Shown here in pieces: positions 12,936 to 25,056 of a stretch of DNA of 64,000 bases (position 1 is the first letter of the stretch; each line of letters opens with the position of its first letter). A model generated the notes under the pieces. The model was given only the letters and a program-made list of their open reading frames with translations, did not search any database and was not told the DNA's origin. Where the stretch lies: the NCBI RefSeq assembly GCF_047495875.1, contig NC_092461.1, positions 90,030,431 to 90,094,430 of the forward strand. Direction: 5' to 3'. A program made the position numbers and the translations under genes. This DNA is from Pithys albifrons albifrons (taxonomy: Eukaryota; Chordata; Aves; Passeriformes; Thamnophilidae).

Positions 12936-13329
12936 CAGGGGACTAACGGGGGGTAGCTGCAGGTCATTGCCCTCCCTCAGGGTCAGCATCCTCCTGCTTG
13001 GTCCAGAACACACAGGGCCTTAACACACTGCAGGAAAGCAACAGTCAAAAATCAGGACACACACGCATCCTCCAAAATAAAACTCTCGGCTATCAACCTA
13101 CCCACTCATCATGTACTGGGATGAGAGCACAAGGGAAATCTGTCAGATCCTGAGAAAGACTCCCCCTCTCCAATCAACCCATGCTATGCCATTCATCTTT
13201 TGCTTAAAATTACATGTTTCTTTTTTTTTCTTTTTTTTGGGGGTAAGGGGAAGAAACCAACGAAACACACGGTTGCCAAGTCGAGTTAATGAAAAACCCT
13301 TTGGCTGTTAACTCATTTAGTGCAGCAAG

Positions 13330-14110
13330 CATGAAATAAAGTCCATGGCACGGGGCCAAAGCGCAGCGGCCCCTCCCCGGGACCTCTCCCTGGCCACCGA
13401 GGGGGCAGCCCCGAGTACGGCGGCCAGCCCCCACAGGTTTGAGGAGAAAACCTCTAGAAATCTGTGAATCTGACTCAGAAAAACTAAAAAAAAAAAAAAA
13501 AAAAAAAAAAAGCCACGCACAAAAAAACCCCAATTACACAAAAAAATCAAAATATCGATGGCTCCGCCAGGCCAGGGGAGATTTTTCATTGAGGTACTTC
13601 TGCATTCACTTCCCAAAAAAGCCGGACCCCACGGCTGAGAGGGGCACGGTGAGGGCGATCAATGGCGAGGCCGGGCGGGGAGAAGGCGGGGGCATGGCGG
13701 CCCCTCTCCTCGCCGCGCCCCAGCACCCTGGGGCCGAGAGGAGCGGAGCGAAGCGAAGCGCAGCCGGACCGGGCCGGGCGGAGGCGGGGGCGGGCCCACG
13801 GGCTGGGGCCGCCTCGGCGGGGCGGGGCCGCCGACGGGCGGGGGCTCGGCTCGGCGTCTGTCCGGCCCCATTCTCCAGCCTACTCCACCGCCCCCGCCCG
13901 CACCGCAGCACCCCCCGCGTCCCTCCCCGCCAAGGAAACTTCTCCGCTCGCAACGACAGAGTTGGGCTCCGCAGCCACGGAGACGCCGGGGGCGAGCGGG
14001 GGTGCGGCGGGGAGCGCCCCGTGATGGGCAGCCAGGGGAGGAGGGAGAGGCGGCGAGAGAGTTGCGCCTCTCCCCAAAAAGAGACTTTAACCCCGCATCG
14101 CTCTCCGGCG
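13330..14110. promoter_or_regulatory. CpG island block 1
   Basis: Very high G+C with dense CpG, strongest at 13620-14060. It contains GC-box words (GGGGCGGGG near 13819) and a small pentamer run RAGCG x4 at 13741-13760. Long overlapping frames on both strands, rich in Ala/Gly/Pro/Arg, reflect composition rather than a protein. In vertebrates such blocks mark promoters and first exons. A consensus AP-1 site, TGACTCA, sits at 13471-13477 at the edge. Orientation of transcription cannot be read from this block. Confidence 0.85.
13486..13511 (+). repeat. poly(A) run, 26 bases
   Basis: Uninterrupted run of 26 A, followed within 20 bases by shorter A runs. No identifiable retroposon body or target duplication flanks it, so it is treated as simple sequence within the island shoulder. 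Confidence 0.95.
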
Positions 14111-14367
14111 GACCTCGAATTACGTATTTTTATCACAGGTCGGATCCTAACGCACGTCGACACAGCGTCTAATTTATGAACTCATCAGCTTAATTTCATT
14201 ATTTAATCATGCGCCCAGCAATCGTGTTTCCTTAAGAAAGGACTGACCTATTTTTGGCTGGAGATAAACGATCATGTTAACAGATGTTAATCTTGTAATC
14301 TGTTTTTCCTGTAAGCACTTCGCATACCCACGTTTCAGACATTAAAAAAAATCTTGCCCAAACGACT

Positions 14368-14375
14368 TGACGTCA
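14368..14375. promoter_or_regulatory. full palindromic CRE (TGACGTCA)
   Basis: Exact 8-base cAMP-response element in the CpG-rich neighbourhood, in context CTTGACGTCACG. CREB/ATF proteins bind this word, and a full palindrome in an island cluster is a plausible functional site. Confidence 0.55.
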
Positions 14376-14555
14376 CGATTCAGTTCTTATTAAAAAAAAA
14401 TCTCGCAGTGGTTTCAAAGACATTAAATCTTTTTCACTTTATAAATGCTGATTTGTTCTGCCTCAACTCCCACAGGCTTTTATTTGCATTTCAAATTCCA
14501 CAGGTTACACCAGTCGCCTTTTCAGAAAATGTAAACCAACAATAAGGCAGCAAAT

Positions 14556-14587
14556 GGGGGGGGGGGGGGGGGGGGAGCCGGGGGGGG
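14556..14587 (+). repeat. poly(G) run (20 G) plus second G run
   Basis: Twenty consecutive G at 14556-14575, then AGCC and eight G at 14580-14587. The tract can form a G-quadruplex on the plus strand, and its length is prone to polymerase slippage and assembly error. Confidence 0.95.
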
Positions 14588-15116
14588 AGGGAAGAGAAAC
14601 CTGCATCTGGATTAAATAAAGAACAGAATTAATGTTTCGAAAATAGTCCGAGCAAAATCATATTTGCACGTCCAGTGCCCAAGCGTCTCCGTATCTATAG
14701 GGGTAACGTTAAGGATAAGCTGTGGGCACACACAATGCGCATTCCCCAGAAGATCCCTGTCTGCTGCTGGGAGCTTATTAACGCTCCTAATAAATGGTGC
14801 CGACTCTAAACCGACACCTTTCGGCTTAAAACACAGCAGTTAATTGCAGAGGTTCTCTGGTTTGAAGGCAAAAACAACGGCTGGCTGTCATGCTCCACAC
14901 GCCTCCCCACACGTACTGCCAGTTTTAGCACCCCACCTTCTTCCCTCATAGCAAAGTTTACCCATCCAAACTTTCCTCAACTTGCCTAAGTGCTTAATTC
15001 GTATTAGGATCGCGACTCGGCGCTATGCTAATGATCACCGAAGATAGTAGCGGGGGGAGGGAGGGAGGAACGAGGAGGAGGAAAGCTTTTAGAGCACAAA
15101 ATGTCTGGATCTGCAT

Positions 15117-15195
15117 TATTTCTATTCTTCTTTTCTCTCCCTCTCTCTTCCCTTCCTTCTCTCGACACCTCCCCACACACCCTTTTTTTTTTTAA
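15117..15195 (+). repeat. pyrimidine-rich low-complexity tract
   Basis: T/C-rich tract (TTTCTCTCCCTCTCTCTTCC and following) ending in a T run at 15183-15193. It sits on the shore of island block 2 and is mirrored by a purine-rich segment at 15050-15083. Confidence 0.75.
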
Positions 15196-15609
15196 CGTGT
15201 ACATTAGACTCCCTGCCCACCCCGCCCGCATCAAACAGGCTATTTTTCCTCTTCTGGAAATAATCGCTACGGAGACATTGTCCTTCGAGCCCTCCTTGCT
15301 GTCTATATGTGAATAATTGTTTTCTCTGCCCGCCCACCCCCAACTTCCTTTGATAAACTGTGTACTTCTGTAACGGAGATCACGCAGCGACCGACTCGCC
15401 ACGGAACCGAGAGCGACTCACAAAGGGGGGACACACACGGGCACAGCCCCATATCGGGCATTTCACGCACACGCTCGATCAATACTATCGGGGAGGGCGG
15501 GGGGGAAACAACCCACTCTTAATAATTGAAGTGACTATTCGAGGCTCGAAGACCCATCACCCACCTTCTTTAGCCGAAGCATTTTACTTTAAAGTAAGGC
15601 AATTTGTTC

Positions 15610-16400
15610 TTTGTCTCTTAATGGATTAATATCGCAGTCCGCCCCCCCTCAACGCCCCTGACGGAGCGTACAAAGCCAAAACGCTCCCGAAGCCCGCAGG
15701 GCTCCCCCACCCCCCGGCACCACCACTGCAGTAAAACCGACCTCCTCCTCCTCGCCAAACAGCGCAAAGTTACCATTTTGGAGCCGCTCCGACGACCGGG
15801 GGGAACAGTCCCCGTACTCGGGGGGAGGCACGAAGTTTTTCTTTTTTGAGGGTTTTTTTTCCCCCTCCCCAGGAGCGCAGCCCGAGGACGCCCCTCCCCC
15901 CGAGCCATCCTCCCGCCCCTCACCTCCTGCGCGGCCGGCCGTAGCACCGTTCGGGGAAGGGCGCGCCGAGCAGCCCTGAAGGTAAAACCACGCGCCGCAT
16001 GCGAGCGGCGCCGCGCTGCACATGATCCGCCGAGCGGCTCCACTGGCGGGGGCGGCCCCGCCGGCCCCCGCCGCGCCCCGCTCCCGCGCACCGCCCCCGC
16101 CGCGCCCCGCCCGCCCCGCCGCCAGCGCCCCGCGTCCCCCGGCGGCCGCCGTGGTGTGGCTGGTGCGGGGTCCGCACGCACACGCCGGCGACTATTGTCT
16201 CCGCGGAGCAAAGTTGGGGCGCGGGGTGCCGGCCACCCCCGGGCGCTGCGGAGCGCGTGTGGAGGGCGGGGGAGAAGGCGGGCTCCCCGTTGTGCGGGAG
16301 CGGAGTGGCGCTTCTGCCGACCGCCGCCCCCGTTCCCACGTACCTCCTCCGCTGAGAAAGGTGCGGGCTGGAGTTGGCCCAGATGCATTTCTATGAGAAA
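15610..16400. promoter_or_regulatory. CpG island block 2 (core promoter candidate)
   Basis: The most CpG-dense part of the window, with clustered GC boxes at about 16040-16130 and NotI-like GCGGCCGC words at 16142-16148. All three minus-strand frames and two plus-strand frames stay open for 100-250 codons because stop codons are rare at this composition; none shows a domain. A minus-strand donor (GTGAGG) after two ATGs makes a leftward first exon plausible. A plus-strand GTGCGG donor-like site lies near 16360, so a divergent promoter is also possible. Confidence 0.85.
15924..16023 (-). other. candidate first exon of a leftward gene
   Basis: Seen: the minus strand has ATGs at 16023 and 16000, and the sequence GCAGGAG precedes a consensus donor GTGAGG (first intron base 15923). 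From 16023 the frame gives 33 codons plus one base, starting MCSAAPLACGAWFYLQ. From 16000 a different frame gives 25 codons plus two bases, starting MRRVVLPSGLLGAPF. Both are open, as expected at this GC content, so the frame cannot be chosen. It lies in the densest CpG island, where a first exon is expected. I recognise neither peptide, and it may instead be 5' untranslated sequence. A phase-1 join from the first frame to the exon candidate at 2812-2716 would give Ala and stay open, but one such match in three is expected by chance. Confidence 0.25.
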
Positions 16401-16854
16401 CTTTAAATTTTTTTCTCTCTTTTTTTTTTTGCGAATTCCACTGGTAAAATATTTATGGATCTATTGAAATGCGCGGAAACAACAACATTAAAGTCCTCAA
16501 TCAAGATCAAAGAGGAATACTGTTCAACAGCCACGCTGGGGAAGTTGAAAGACCTCCGAACAAATCAATCTGCCATATGGCTTTAAAAAAAAAAAAAAGC
16601 AACAAAAAACTCACCCCCCCCCACTCCCTCCCCGCCCCTCCACTCCTAAGGCTGAAAAGTTCAATTCTTGTTTTCCTGTCTTAGCGAAGCTCGGTTTAAT
16701 CACTCCAAATCCGTGTGTGCCATAGGCGAGGGGAGTGTGTTTAGTCTATTGCTGGGAAGCCTAATTTAACGCTTGGTACTAGGCATCAAGGGTGTGGATC
16801 GAGCCTTTTTTTTTCCCTCCCTTTTCTTTGTCTCGTAACGTGCAATGACGTACA
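16401..16854. other. spacer between CpG island blocks 2 and 3
   Basis: AT-rich, with A/T homopolymers (16416-16430, 16585-16599) and a C run at 16613-16621. No coding or repeat family seen. Part of the promoter region by position. Confidence 0.5.
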
Positions 16855-17165
16855 ATTGACACGGAGGACTTTTGACGAAGGGTCGGCGTTATCTCGACGC
16901 CCCGGACCGGTAGAACCCCACCGCCCCCGGACACCCCGGCTCCGAGCTCCCCGCCGGAGCTGCTCCCCGGCCCCGGCCCGACCCTTCCAGGGCGCACCGG
17001 ACCCGAGCCGCCCTCACTCGTCTTGCACTTGGGACGCAAACTGCTTCAGCAATGAGAAGAAAATAAAATTGGGGCGGGGGGAGGCTTTAAATCCTGCGCT
17101 TTCCAGTGCTTATTACCAGACCCCTCGGAATAAAGGGAAAGGGTGGGGGCGGGGGGCAGGGAGCG
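16855..17165. promoter_or_regulatory. CpG island block 3
   Basis: A shorter CpG-dense block with CCGG/CGCC words, then G-rich sequence (GGGCGGGGGGAG near 17072 and GGGGGCGGGGGGCAGGGAG near 17145). It bounds the island cluster on the right. Open frames here are compositional. Confidence 0.75.
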
Positions 17166-17189
17166 AGAGGGGAAAGTTGGTAATGAAGG

Positions 17190-17560
17190 ATACACGAATC
17201 ATAAAATGTAAGCTATGTGTGATTAATGATCTGCACTAATTTGAATAGCAGGCGTGTTAAAGGTCATTGACAATTGTTGCTGCTTTCAGCATGAATGCCT
17301 GAGTGGGATGTATTTGGGACAATCAAATTTAATTGTAATTCACAGGAAAAAAATAATCAGACGTACAGTGCAGCTGGTCAAAATATAGAGAGGACACGCT
17401 GTAAAAATGTGCATGTTGCCTATTCTTGAAAGGCAGCTTTGTGACATTAAGGTGGCATCTTTAAATGCCTCAATAGCAAATAATGTCTGGATTTTGTTCC
17501 TTATGCATCAGCATCTTTCCTGCACACTTTTTCAATCTCAAGCCAAATTGTGTTCCCAGT
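17190..17560. promoter_or_regulatory. putative conserved enhancer next to the island
   Basis: Immediately right of the CpG cluster. It contains GATTAATGATC (17221), an AGGTCA half-site (17261-17266), the SOX-type palindrome ACAATTGT (17270-17277) and further TAATT words. It is non-repetitive and dense in developmental binding words. This is read by eye without alignment. Confidence 0.3.
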
Positions 17561-20500
17561 TACTCTAGACTTGCAGAATTTTGTGGGAATTTCCAGTTCA
17601 CTCATGCTGGACTTACCTGTGAGTAGACTAGAGGAGATGTCTCCTCTCTAAGTTTGAAAAATTCACCCCAGGCTCACACCTGTAACACAAGTGTGTAGAT
17701 TCTCTAATCACGGTTGATATAGTAGTTTAGCATTTCTTTACACAAAGAGTAAGAAATCCATTATAAATCAGCATTCCTGGGCACTATTTAGAACTACAGT
17801 ATTAAGCTAACAATTTCCATATGGCAAAAATTGACAAGTCAGAGCAATGAAAGGTGCATGAGACTTCCCAACTCCTCTACCTAAAAATGTGATTTTTATG
17901 ATCTACTCCTTTTCTCTCAGAGTCTGTGCAGATCCTTTCCCTCAGACAGTAAAACATGAGAATACACAACACAGTGCTTGCTCTGTTACTTGATAGAGTA
18001 ATGGTTAAAATGCTTAATATTTTCCATATTTGCTTCCATAGGGCCCAGCCTTACCCTCCGTGTTCCCATAAAAAAATAGGAGGCTACAGGAGTGAAAGAA
18101 CTGAAGAACCCATCTCAGGCTTAGTAAGCAAGGGGTATTCCACTTTAATGGAAAGGCAATTAAAAATTCAGAAGATGCAGAGACCTTAAAAACAATCAAG
18201 CGGTATATTAATTTCACGGAAAGTCACCAGCAGAGTTCCTCTGTCCATGTAATTTTAAATAGGAGATTTTCTCACATTTCTTCTGCTGAGTCTAGCACTT
18301 CTGGGTTTTAAAAGCAAAACTGCAACAGTTTAGGAATTTATAGACTTAAAAGATATGCAAAATGTATTTGCATAATATTGTCAATGTTGTTAGAAATTTC
18401 AGGTAGAGAAGATACTCTTAATTTTCAATTTGTTAGTAACATACCATTTCTCCATGGATGATTAATCTGTTTTCAGACGCTGCTTACCCATTTTATCTTT
18501 GCCAGAAATCTTCCAGAAGATGTCCTCCAGTTTCAAATTCTTTAAATTACAGTATTTTCTATGAGAATGTCAGTGATATTAATGGCTCAATACGCATTTT
18601 GCTATTTATAGACTTGTATGTCTAATAATTCTGGCTAATGAAATACTCGGAGAAGGGAAGCATTTATTTACTTTTGCTACAGTCTAATAAATTATTTGTT
18701 CAGCATTTGGGACCAGGCTTTTTCAAGTTTGGGAAAATGGCAGTGTGATGAAATTCTGTGCGATGACTTGTCTGCATAACTTAGACTTAGGAGTGATTGG
18801 TGGAATTTAGATAAGAAAAGGTTCCCAAGAAACACCATGGTAGAATAGCGAGGGAAAAAGGCTGTTTCTCTAAAAGCAAAGCTGAAAGCATAGATAAATA
18901 CTTCAAGGCAGGCAAACAAACTGAGTTTGGATTACATTTCATATATGTGTGTATGTGTGTCCGTACATGTCACATACACAGTTACATTCAGTGAAATGTA
19001 GTCTAGAGGACCCAGTTACTTTAACTTTTGATATATGCTTGCTTTTGTTGTTGCAAATCTATCTCAAGTTCAGAGAATGTATCTAAATAGTGCTAATCCG
19101 GGATGGTTTACTGCTCTTGGGTTTTTTAATGAATCTTTCTCCCATCTTAAGATTTGAACTAGCTTTTTCTTCAGTCACCCATCATATCTGTCTCTCAACG
19201 ACCCCTTCCAAACACAGCCCTTGGCTTTATAGTTAGTTCTCCAGTTCTGGCAATAGAACAATATGTATCCATTTAAATCTAAGCCAGAGAGTTTGCTTTC
19301 ACACTGTGCTTGGGTCAGGAAAAAAGCACACAAAGTGACGACAAATAATCTTGCATTACTCTTCACATTCTAGACCAGAGATTTTCTAGGTTTATCTGGA
19401 AATGCAAAGAGCATGTTCAGAAGTTACCAAGTGGAAGGCACAGGCCAGTCTAAAACACATGTACCTCTGCGGATCACCGCACAGAAACATTCTCAGTGAT
19501 GTTTTTTAAGAAGAAACTCACATTTCTGACTCCAATTAAAATAGGCCATTCTAACATTGTTGTGCTGCCAGAGTTTCTGTGGGTGGCACAAATTTCACCT
19601 TGAAACAAAATGGCTTCAATCAATAACAAGCATATACTCTTGTATTAAATACATTGACTTCTCATGTGCACCACAGAAATCTTTTTCTCCTCTCTAATCA
19701 TGCCTCAGTAGCTGTGTGGTGTCAGACTGCTTCCAGAGTTTGTACTATGAAAACACACCCCAGCCCATCAAAGATTTTCCCGCTGGCGTACTCTGGGTCT
19801 ACATAGATTGAGGTCAAACTCCTGCACCCTATTAATTTAGTCAGGCATAAATCTAGCAAATGAATTTGAAAATATTTTTCCATTCAGAAAGGTGCATGCA
19901 TTTTGTGATCTGACATATCTATTAATGTGTAACAACAGCAAACGACTTGGTCTCATCTGTTGGCAAATTGTGGCAGGTTTCAGGATGTGCTCATATCCTC
20001 TTTACCTTTTACTCATACAAGTTGTCCTCTTGCTACTTTGCTATCAATGCCATTGTAGTAATGATAAAAGATGATTGGTGTTTGTCTCCATCATCTCATT
20101 TATGAGCTTTTCCTCATGGCAGAAATAATCTGGAGACCTTTCTTGAAGAATCAACATTTTTAACTCTAATGTCTTTTATATTTGCCCCTGCTGTCAACAC
20201 AGTTGCTAGGATATAGCCTGATTTTGATTTTTGTTCTTTGATCCTCTTAAACCCACATTTTTTACATTGCATTATTCAATATTGCTTTTACAATGACACT
20301 GAGGAAGATAGCAGGAAAAGTTCATATTGCCAAGTAAGTACAGCCTCAGTGTACATGGTTATTTTAGGTTCCTGCTAAATGTACCAACTATTCCAGCCCT
20401 GGCAGTCAGATTTTCTCACCCATATGTAATTTTATAAACTGCTTCACAGCAGGTAGGGAGCCCACAAACCTGTTCTTAATTTCAGTTTAACTGATAGAAT

Positions 20501-22698
20501 CTCAGCAGCAGCTGGTTTCAGAATAGTTGATACAGACTTCCACAGATGTGGCCCATAATAGGTTTAGAAATAAAAAAGAACTAGGCCACAATGTAGAATT
20601 AATTTCAAGGAAGACAAATTCAATATGAATGCCACTTTTAAGGTTTGGGGGGTTTTACTTTGAGACAGAGATCATTAGGAGGGCATATATCTATGGCCTG
20701 GGTTTTTCCATGCTGTCTACAGACAGTAATACTGCAGTACACTGATTGCCTGGCAGGCTGGACCTGTCTGTTAGTGGGCTGTGCTCTCTCAAAGCAAAAA
20801 ACTGGGCTATTTCTGAGTTTCTGTCACCTCCCCTCCCCCTCCCCCTTCTTATGTTCCTCCAAGCATAACTGATAGTACTGGAGTGCTTCTGCGCTTTTCT
20901 AACTGGACCAGACAAAGAGGTACAATAGCTAAAAATGACCTCTGATGTTACAGCGAATGCGCCGCTTGATAAAACTGGGGAAACTGGTTGCTAGCTCTAA
21001 ACAATGTGTTATTTAGTGCTGTTCCACAAACTTGAAATAAAGGACTAAAGAAAAAAAATAATTTCACAAATGTTCATTTCTGGAGTTTAGTAAAGAGAAT
21101 AATTTAAAGGATTTCTGGAACAGTATTGCAAATACATTGTTGTCCTGTCTTCTGCTGAGTAAAAAATACGTCAAAAGTAAAGTGGAACAAAACAGTCACT
21201 TATTCTTGCTAACAAAATTTCCCTTGACATTCTGTGCAGTGGTCTCAAGTGGTTGAATAATCTTAGTTTATATGGTCTTTCAGTTCAGGCACGCGAGGAA
21301 AAAGGAACTTCAAAAAGAGAATATTTTACCTGACATACTATTTTAAGGCTTCGGTAATTAGAGAACTGCAGAGGTCAAAATAGCCATCAATATCTCAAGC
21401 AACAGAGTAGAAGTAACATGTTTGAGAGGAAGTTAGTTGGTTGGCTGTAACATAATACGCCATAAGTGCTAGGACGTGGATCTGCAATGACAAGCAGCAG
21501 AAGAAACAGTAAAAGTTAACCAGCATCAGATATTTACTTTGTTGAAATCACACAAGAACTTGCAGATAAGAAACAGAGAAGCTTTAGAGTCTAAATCCCA
21601 GACTTTATTGCCTCACTGCAGAGATGCTCTGACCTATACTGAGGTCCCACCACACAGACCGGAGGAAAAGTTTGCCAGTGCCTGCTAACCTTTCAGTAAG
21701 CCAGACTAAAACTCAGCATTCAGAAGCTCCCAAACCCTTTTTCCTCCTTCTGGATCTCATTCAAATCAGAAATGTGTGTCATTAGCCTAGTTTTAGCATA
21801 CTATTGCCTGCATCCTAAAGGCAAATCAGGAAATACTAGATCAGGGTGTGTAGCTAAGATGTTGCTCTGTTTCTTCTACTACTTAAACTATGTGCACCAG
21901 CCTGTATTTCTGAACTGGCATAAATTAAAGGTCAGTAAAAGTACAATGATTACATCTGAAGCTTCAGTAGTTTGCAACAGTATGTCATAATAAATATGCA
22001 CAATTTGAGGGAAAATTATTTTGAGAACAGGAACTCTTCCAAAAACTTCCTACTATTTATTTCATTGCTGTTAGACCATTTTTCTTCCCTGTGCAGTTTT
22101 ATGCCAAATTGGCTACTTTTCTGATTCCTCCTAAATCACAAAAAAATTCATGATTCCTTTTTTCACATTTGGATCCACAAATCAACAAAGTGAATGCATT
22201 CTACTGAGAGAAAGAGGCTGAAGCAAACACACAGGATCATTGACATAAAACTATCAGCATAAAATTATTCCAACTTTTAAAAAAAGTTGCAGGAGGCTTC
22301 TAGTTTGTTGTTTCCATTGGGTTCAAAAGACAGAAGTGAGTTAGGGAAGTTGGTCCGCTACAGAATTTATGAGGCATTTGCCTTTTCCCCCGTTAAACTC
22401 CAAAGCTAATAAACCTGGAGCATTCAATAACAAGCAAGGCACTCATGTCAACAAAGACCTTACTTAGAGACAGAGAGGTTTTGAGAAACTTGTGTGGCAA
22501 GGATTTGAAGATATTTTAGTCATATGCAATGCACTTTTGCTTCTCTGTTTCCTACAGTATAATCCCCTTTGCTTCCCCCCTTTGTGTTTTAAAATGAACA
22601 GAGAAAAGGCTGAGTGTTAAACTACACTATTCAATTGTCTGGTAAGTACACAAATTCTGTTCAAATCAGAACAAACTTTCAAGTAGACAGAAAGGGGC
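17561..22698. other. AT-rich noncoding stretch
   Basis: No transposon, RNA gene or supported exon. Open frames are short and compositionally ordinary. An acceptor/donor pair brackets 22558-22641 with good consensus, but all three frames between them are stopped. Confidence 0.45.
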
Positions 22699-22722
22699 AT
22701 TTGGATTTCTATTTGGATTTCT
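22699..22722 (+). repeat. 12-bp tandem duplication
   Basis: Two exact adjacent copies of ATTTGGATTTCT, followed by ATTTT. A small replication-slippage duplication. Confidence 0.9.
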
Positions 22723-25056
22723 ATTTTATCCTGGAAACCCTGGTGAACACCAGTGTGACAGGGAATATAGCCATATCAGACTAACAAAAAGCTCCTAATG
22801 TAGTGAAGACCTCCTCCCCCTCCTTTCCAAGGAAGCTGCCTGGCAGAGCTTTAGCTATCAGAATTGTTTGCAGAATAACCAAACGAAAGCAGCTCTCTAT
22901 GTGGGTGCCTCATTCAGGAATAAGCAGCACTTTTATTCTAAAACACTTATCTAGATTCCTGAAGAGAACAGGCTATTTGGAAGATACTTCTTCATTTTGA
23001 ATGTTCTTGTGGAGCAATACCTTATCTGTTTTTCCTTTTTTTTAGCTTCTGTTTACATTTTCATTTGCTTCTCTGACAAAAGCAGAGATGTGCTCACTCA
23101 ATAAAGCAGTTATTACATACACCAGCAACTCTTAGATTCCTTCTGCTGTGCAAAAGATTCCAAATACTATTTTAATTGCAAAGGATCCCATTAATATCAA
23201 TGGTGCGAGCATCCTGTTTGCTCCTGGGGCCTTATGCAATAAAAGGTTAAACTTTATAAAGTCAAATACAGTAGATCTGCATTTCACATCACTAGTATGA
23301 CAATGTTCTTTCAATGCAAGATATGCCACTAGTCATACTTTCATTTCTATGAGGTATGTTGCTGGGTAATACTCCACTTGTTTTTCCCTAAGACATGAGA
23401 ACATTTTATGCCAAATCCCTGTACCATCTAAAGAGTCGAGGATCCTATTTATTTTGATATTACTTGGGATAATAAAAATAATACATTGCAAAATAAGTGC
23501 GGTAACAACTCTGCCAAAAATGCTTGAATAATGATGGTGTCAATATTGTCCAAACCAACGTTTTGTCTCTCCAGAGAAAATGGATGCATATGACTGTATA
23601 CTGTCAACTTCATTTGGTATCACTAAGGTTGAAGTGTGTGTTTGTTAGTTAGTTTGTGTTACAAAATTCAAGAGAGTTGGGTTCACCACTTGGTGCTTAA
23701 CTCCCTGAAGGCTCCACTGAGTAGAACTGCCGACACAAGCATCTGTACATCTGTAGTCCACAGGAGAGACAGCATAAGGCATACATTGGAAGAAGGGGTC
23801 AGTAGACTGAGAAGGCAGGCCAGGAGCCCTCTGGCAATGTTCACCTTCCTTGTAATCCCAGTGAATGTTATGGTGGTCCCAGTGCCAAGTCCATGTGAGG
23901 CCAGGAACTGGAAACTGGTGTGAACAGCTGAACATGAACCACTGCCCTAAACTATAGGAATCAAAGATGGGTGGCTGGTGATATCATAGCCAGGAACTTT
24001 GCTGAGGGACCTGACTCAAAGCTGGCTGGTTTTACAGACCCCAAGCTACTGCCCACATCTCTCCTGAAGCCTGCTGTGTTCTCACCTCTCCTTTTTGGAG
24101 GAAGCAACTTGGCAGAGCATTAACAGTACCTCTGCGCACTCCTTATTTCATTCACAAGGGCTTCTGCAAGGCATATGTAACTTCATTAATTTTAGGTTCA
24201 AGAGTTTTCTACTGAGTCCACACCGTTCTGCTGTAGGGCAGGCGTAGTAGCCATAATCTGGTTATAAAAAAGTGCTGTGAATGGGATATTTGCATGAATG
24301 ACCTCATTTTTCACATGCTCACTAGAACATTTTTAAAAGGAAGTATTTGCTTGGTTGGTAGCCAAGTGTTTTCTCCTTGACTACCAAATGTGTTTAGTCC
24401 ATATTAAGGGTAAAATTCTCTCCAAAGTTCACTGGTAATTTCCAGAACCTGCAAGATTTGCACTCAAGAGACTGACAACAGAATTCTTATATAATCATTT
24501 CCCACTATATTTCAAAAAAATGTGGGTTTCCAGATGCTGCTGACTTCCAAATGCAAAGTGGAAAATGTCCAAAAAAGGCATTACTTCATCTAATGTCATT
24601 TATTTAGTGCACATACAGTCCTTCTGTCTTTTTTCTGCTTTATCAAAAGCAAGGGGATGTGTGACTAGTTTGTATAACTTAAATTTCTTATCTGGACTTG
24701 CTTAAGTGCACTCAGCAGCTTCCTCATATGTACAGTTAATGTGAAATTCCATGAGTTTTACACTTAAACTTAATCAGAGATATGAATGGAAGAATGTAAC
24801 CATCAAAACTGTTGCAGAGTCCTCCACTCCCTGACCTTTGGGCTCATAAACCCATGAAGAACTTACATTCTTCCATGTACTAATGCATTTTTTTCATAGC
24901 TAATCTATTAATCTATGTTGAATTTCACTCAAACTACTCATGAGTGGATACTCAAGTCTTTACCAAGAGTTTGTGAGATTTGTCCTCTTTTCACCCTGTG
25001 CAGCTTGGGTCCCATCACAGGGGCACACACCTGGTCAAAGAGCCAACAGGAGTTAT
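22723..25056. other. noncoding, no supported feature
   Basis: No recognised repeat or gene. Overlapping frames on both strands near 23636-23935 have no domain features and no supporting splice sites. Confidence 0.4.

Larger units (their letters stand above)
14111..15000. promoter_or_regulatory. inter-island promoter-proximal stretch
   Basis: A lower-GC segment between two CpG islands that still keeps many CpGs. It has homeobox-type words (TTAATTTCATTATTTAATC near 14191) and an octamer-like ATTTGCAT at 14482-14489. The position between island blocks suggests proximal enhancer or alternative-promoter sequence. No open frame of note. Confidence 0.45.

Noticed and set aside
12561..12946. Cys-rich peptides on both strands
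   Set aside because: Product of the CA/C-rich degenerate repeat, with no conserved cysteine spacing and no signal peptide.
13486..13511. Poly(A) run as the tail of a processed retrocopy
   Set aside because: No coding-like body upstream and no target-site duplication seen; simple sequence is the simpler reading.
13439..14179. Long plus-strand open frame (246 codons)
   Set aside because: It begins before a poly(A) run, which gives a lysine tract, and continues through CpG-island sequence with Ala/Arg/Gly bias. Open frames exist on both strands here because stops are rare at high GC.
15618..16388. Long minus-strand open frame (256 codons) in island block 2
   Set aside because: Compositional: several frames on both strands are open over the same interval, with no domain and low-complexity Arg/Gly/Pro content.
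22558..22641. Exon bracketed by good acceptor and GTAAGT donor on the plus strand
   Set aside because: All three frames contain stops. It could only be a noncoding exon, and similar pairs occur by chance in the window.
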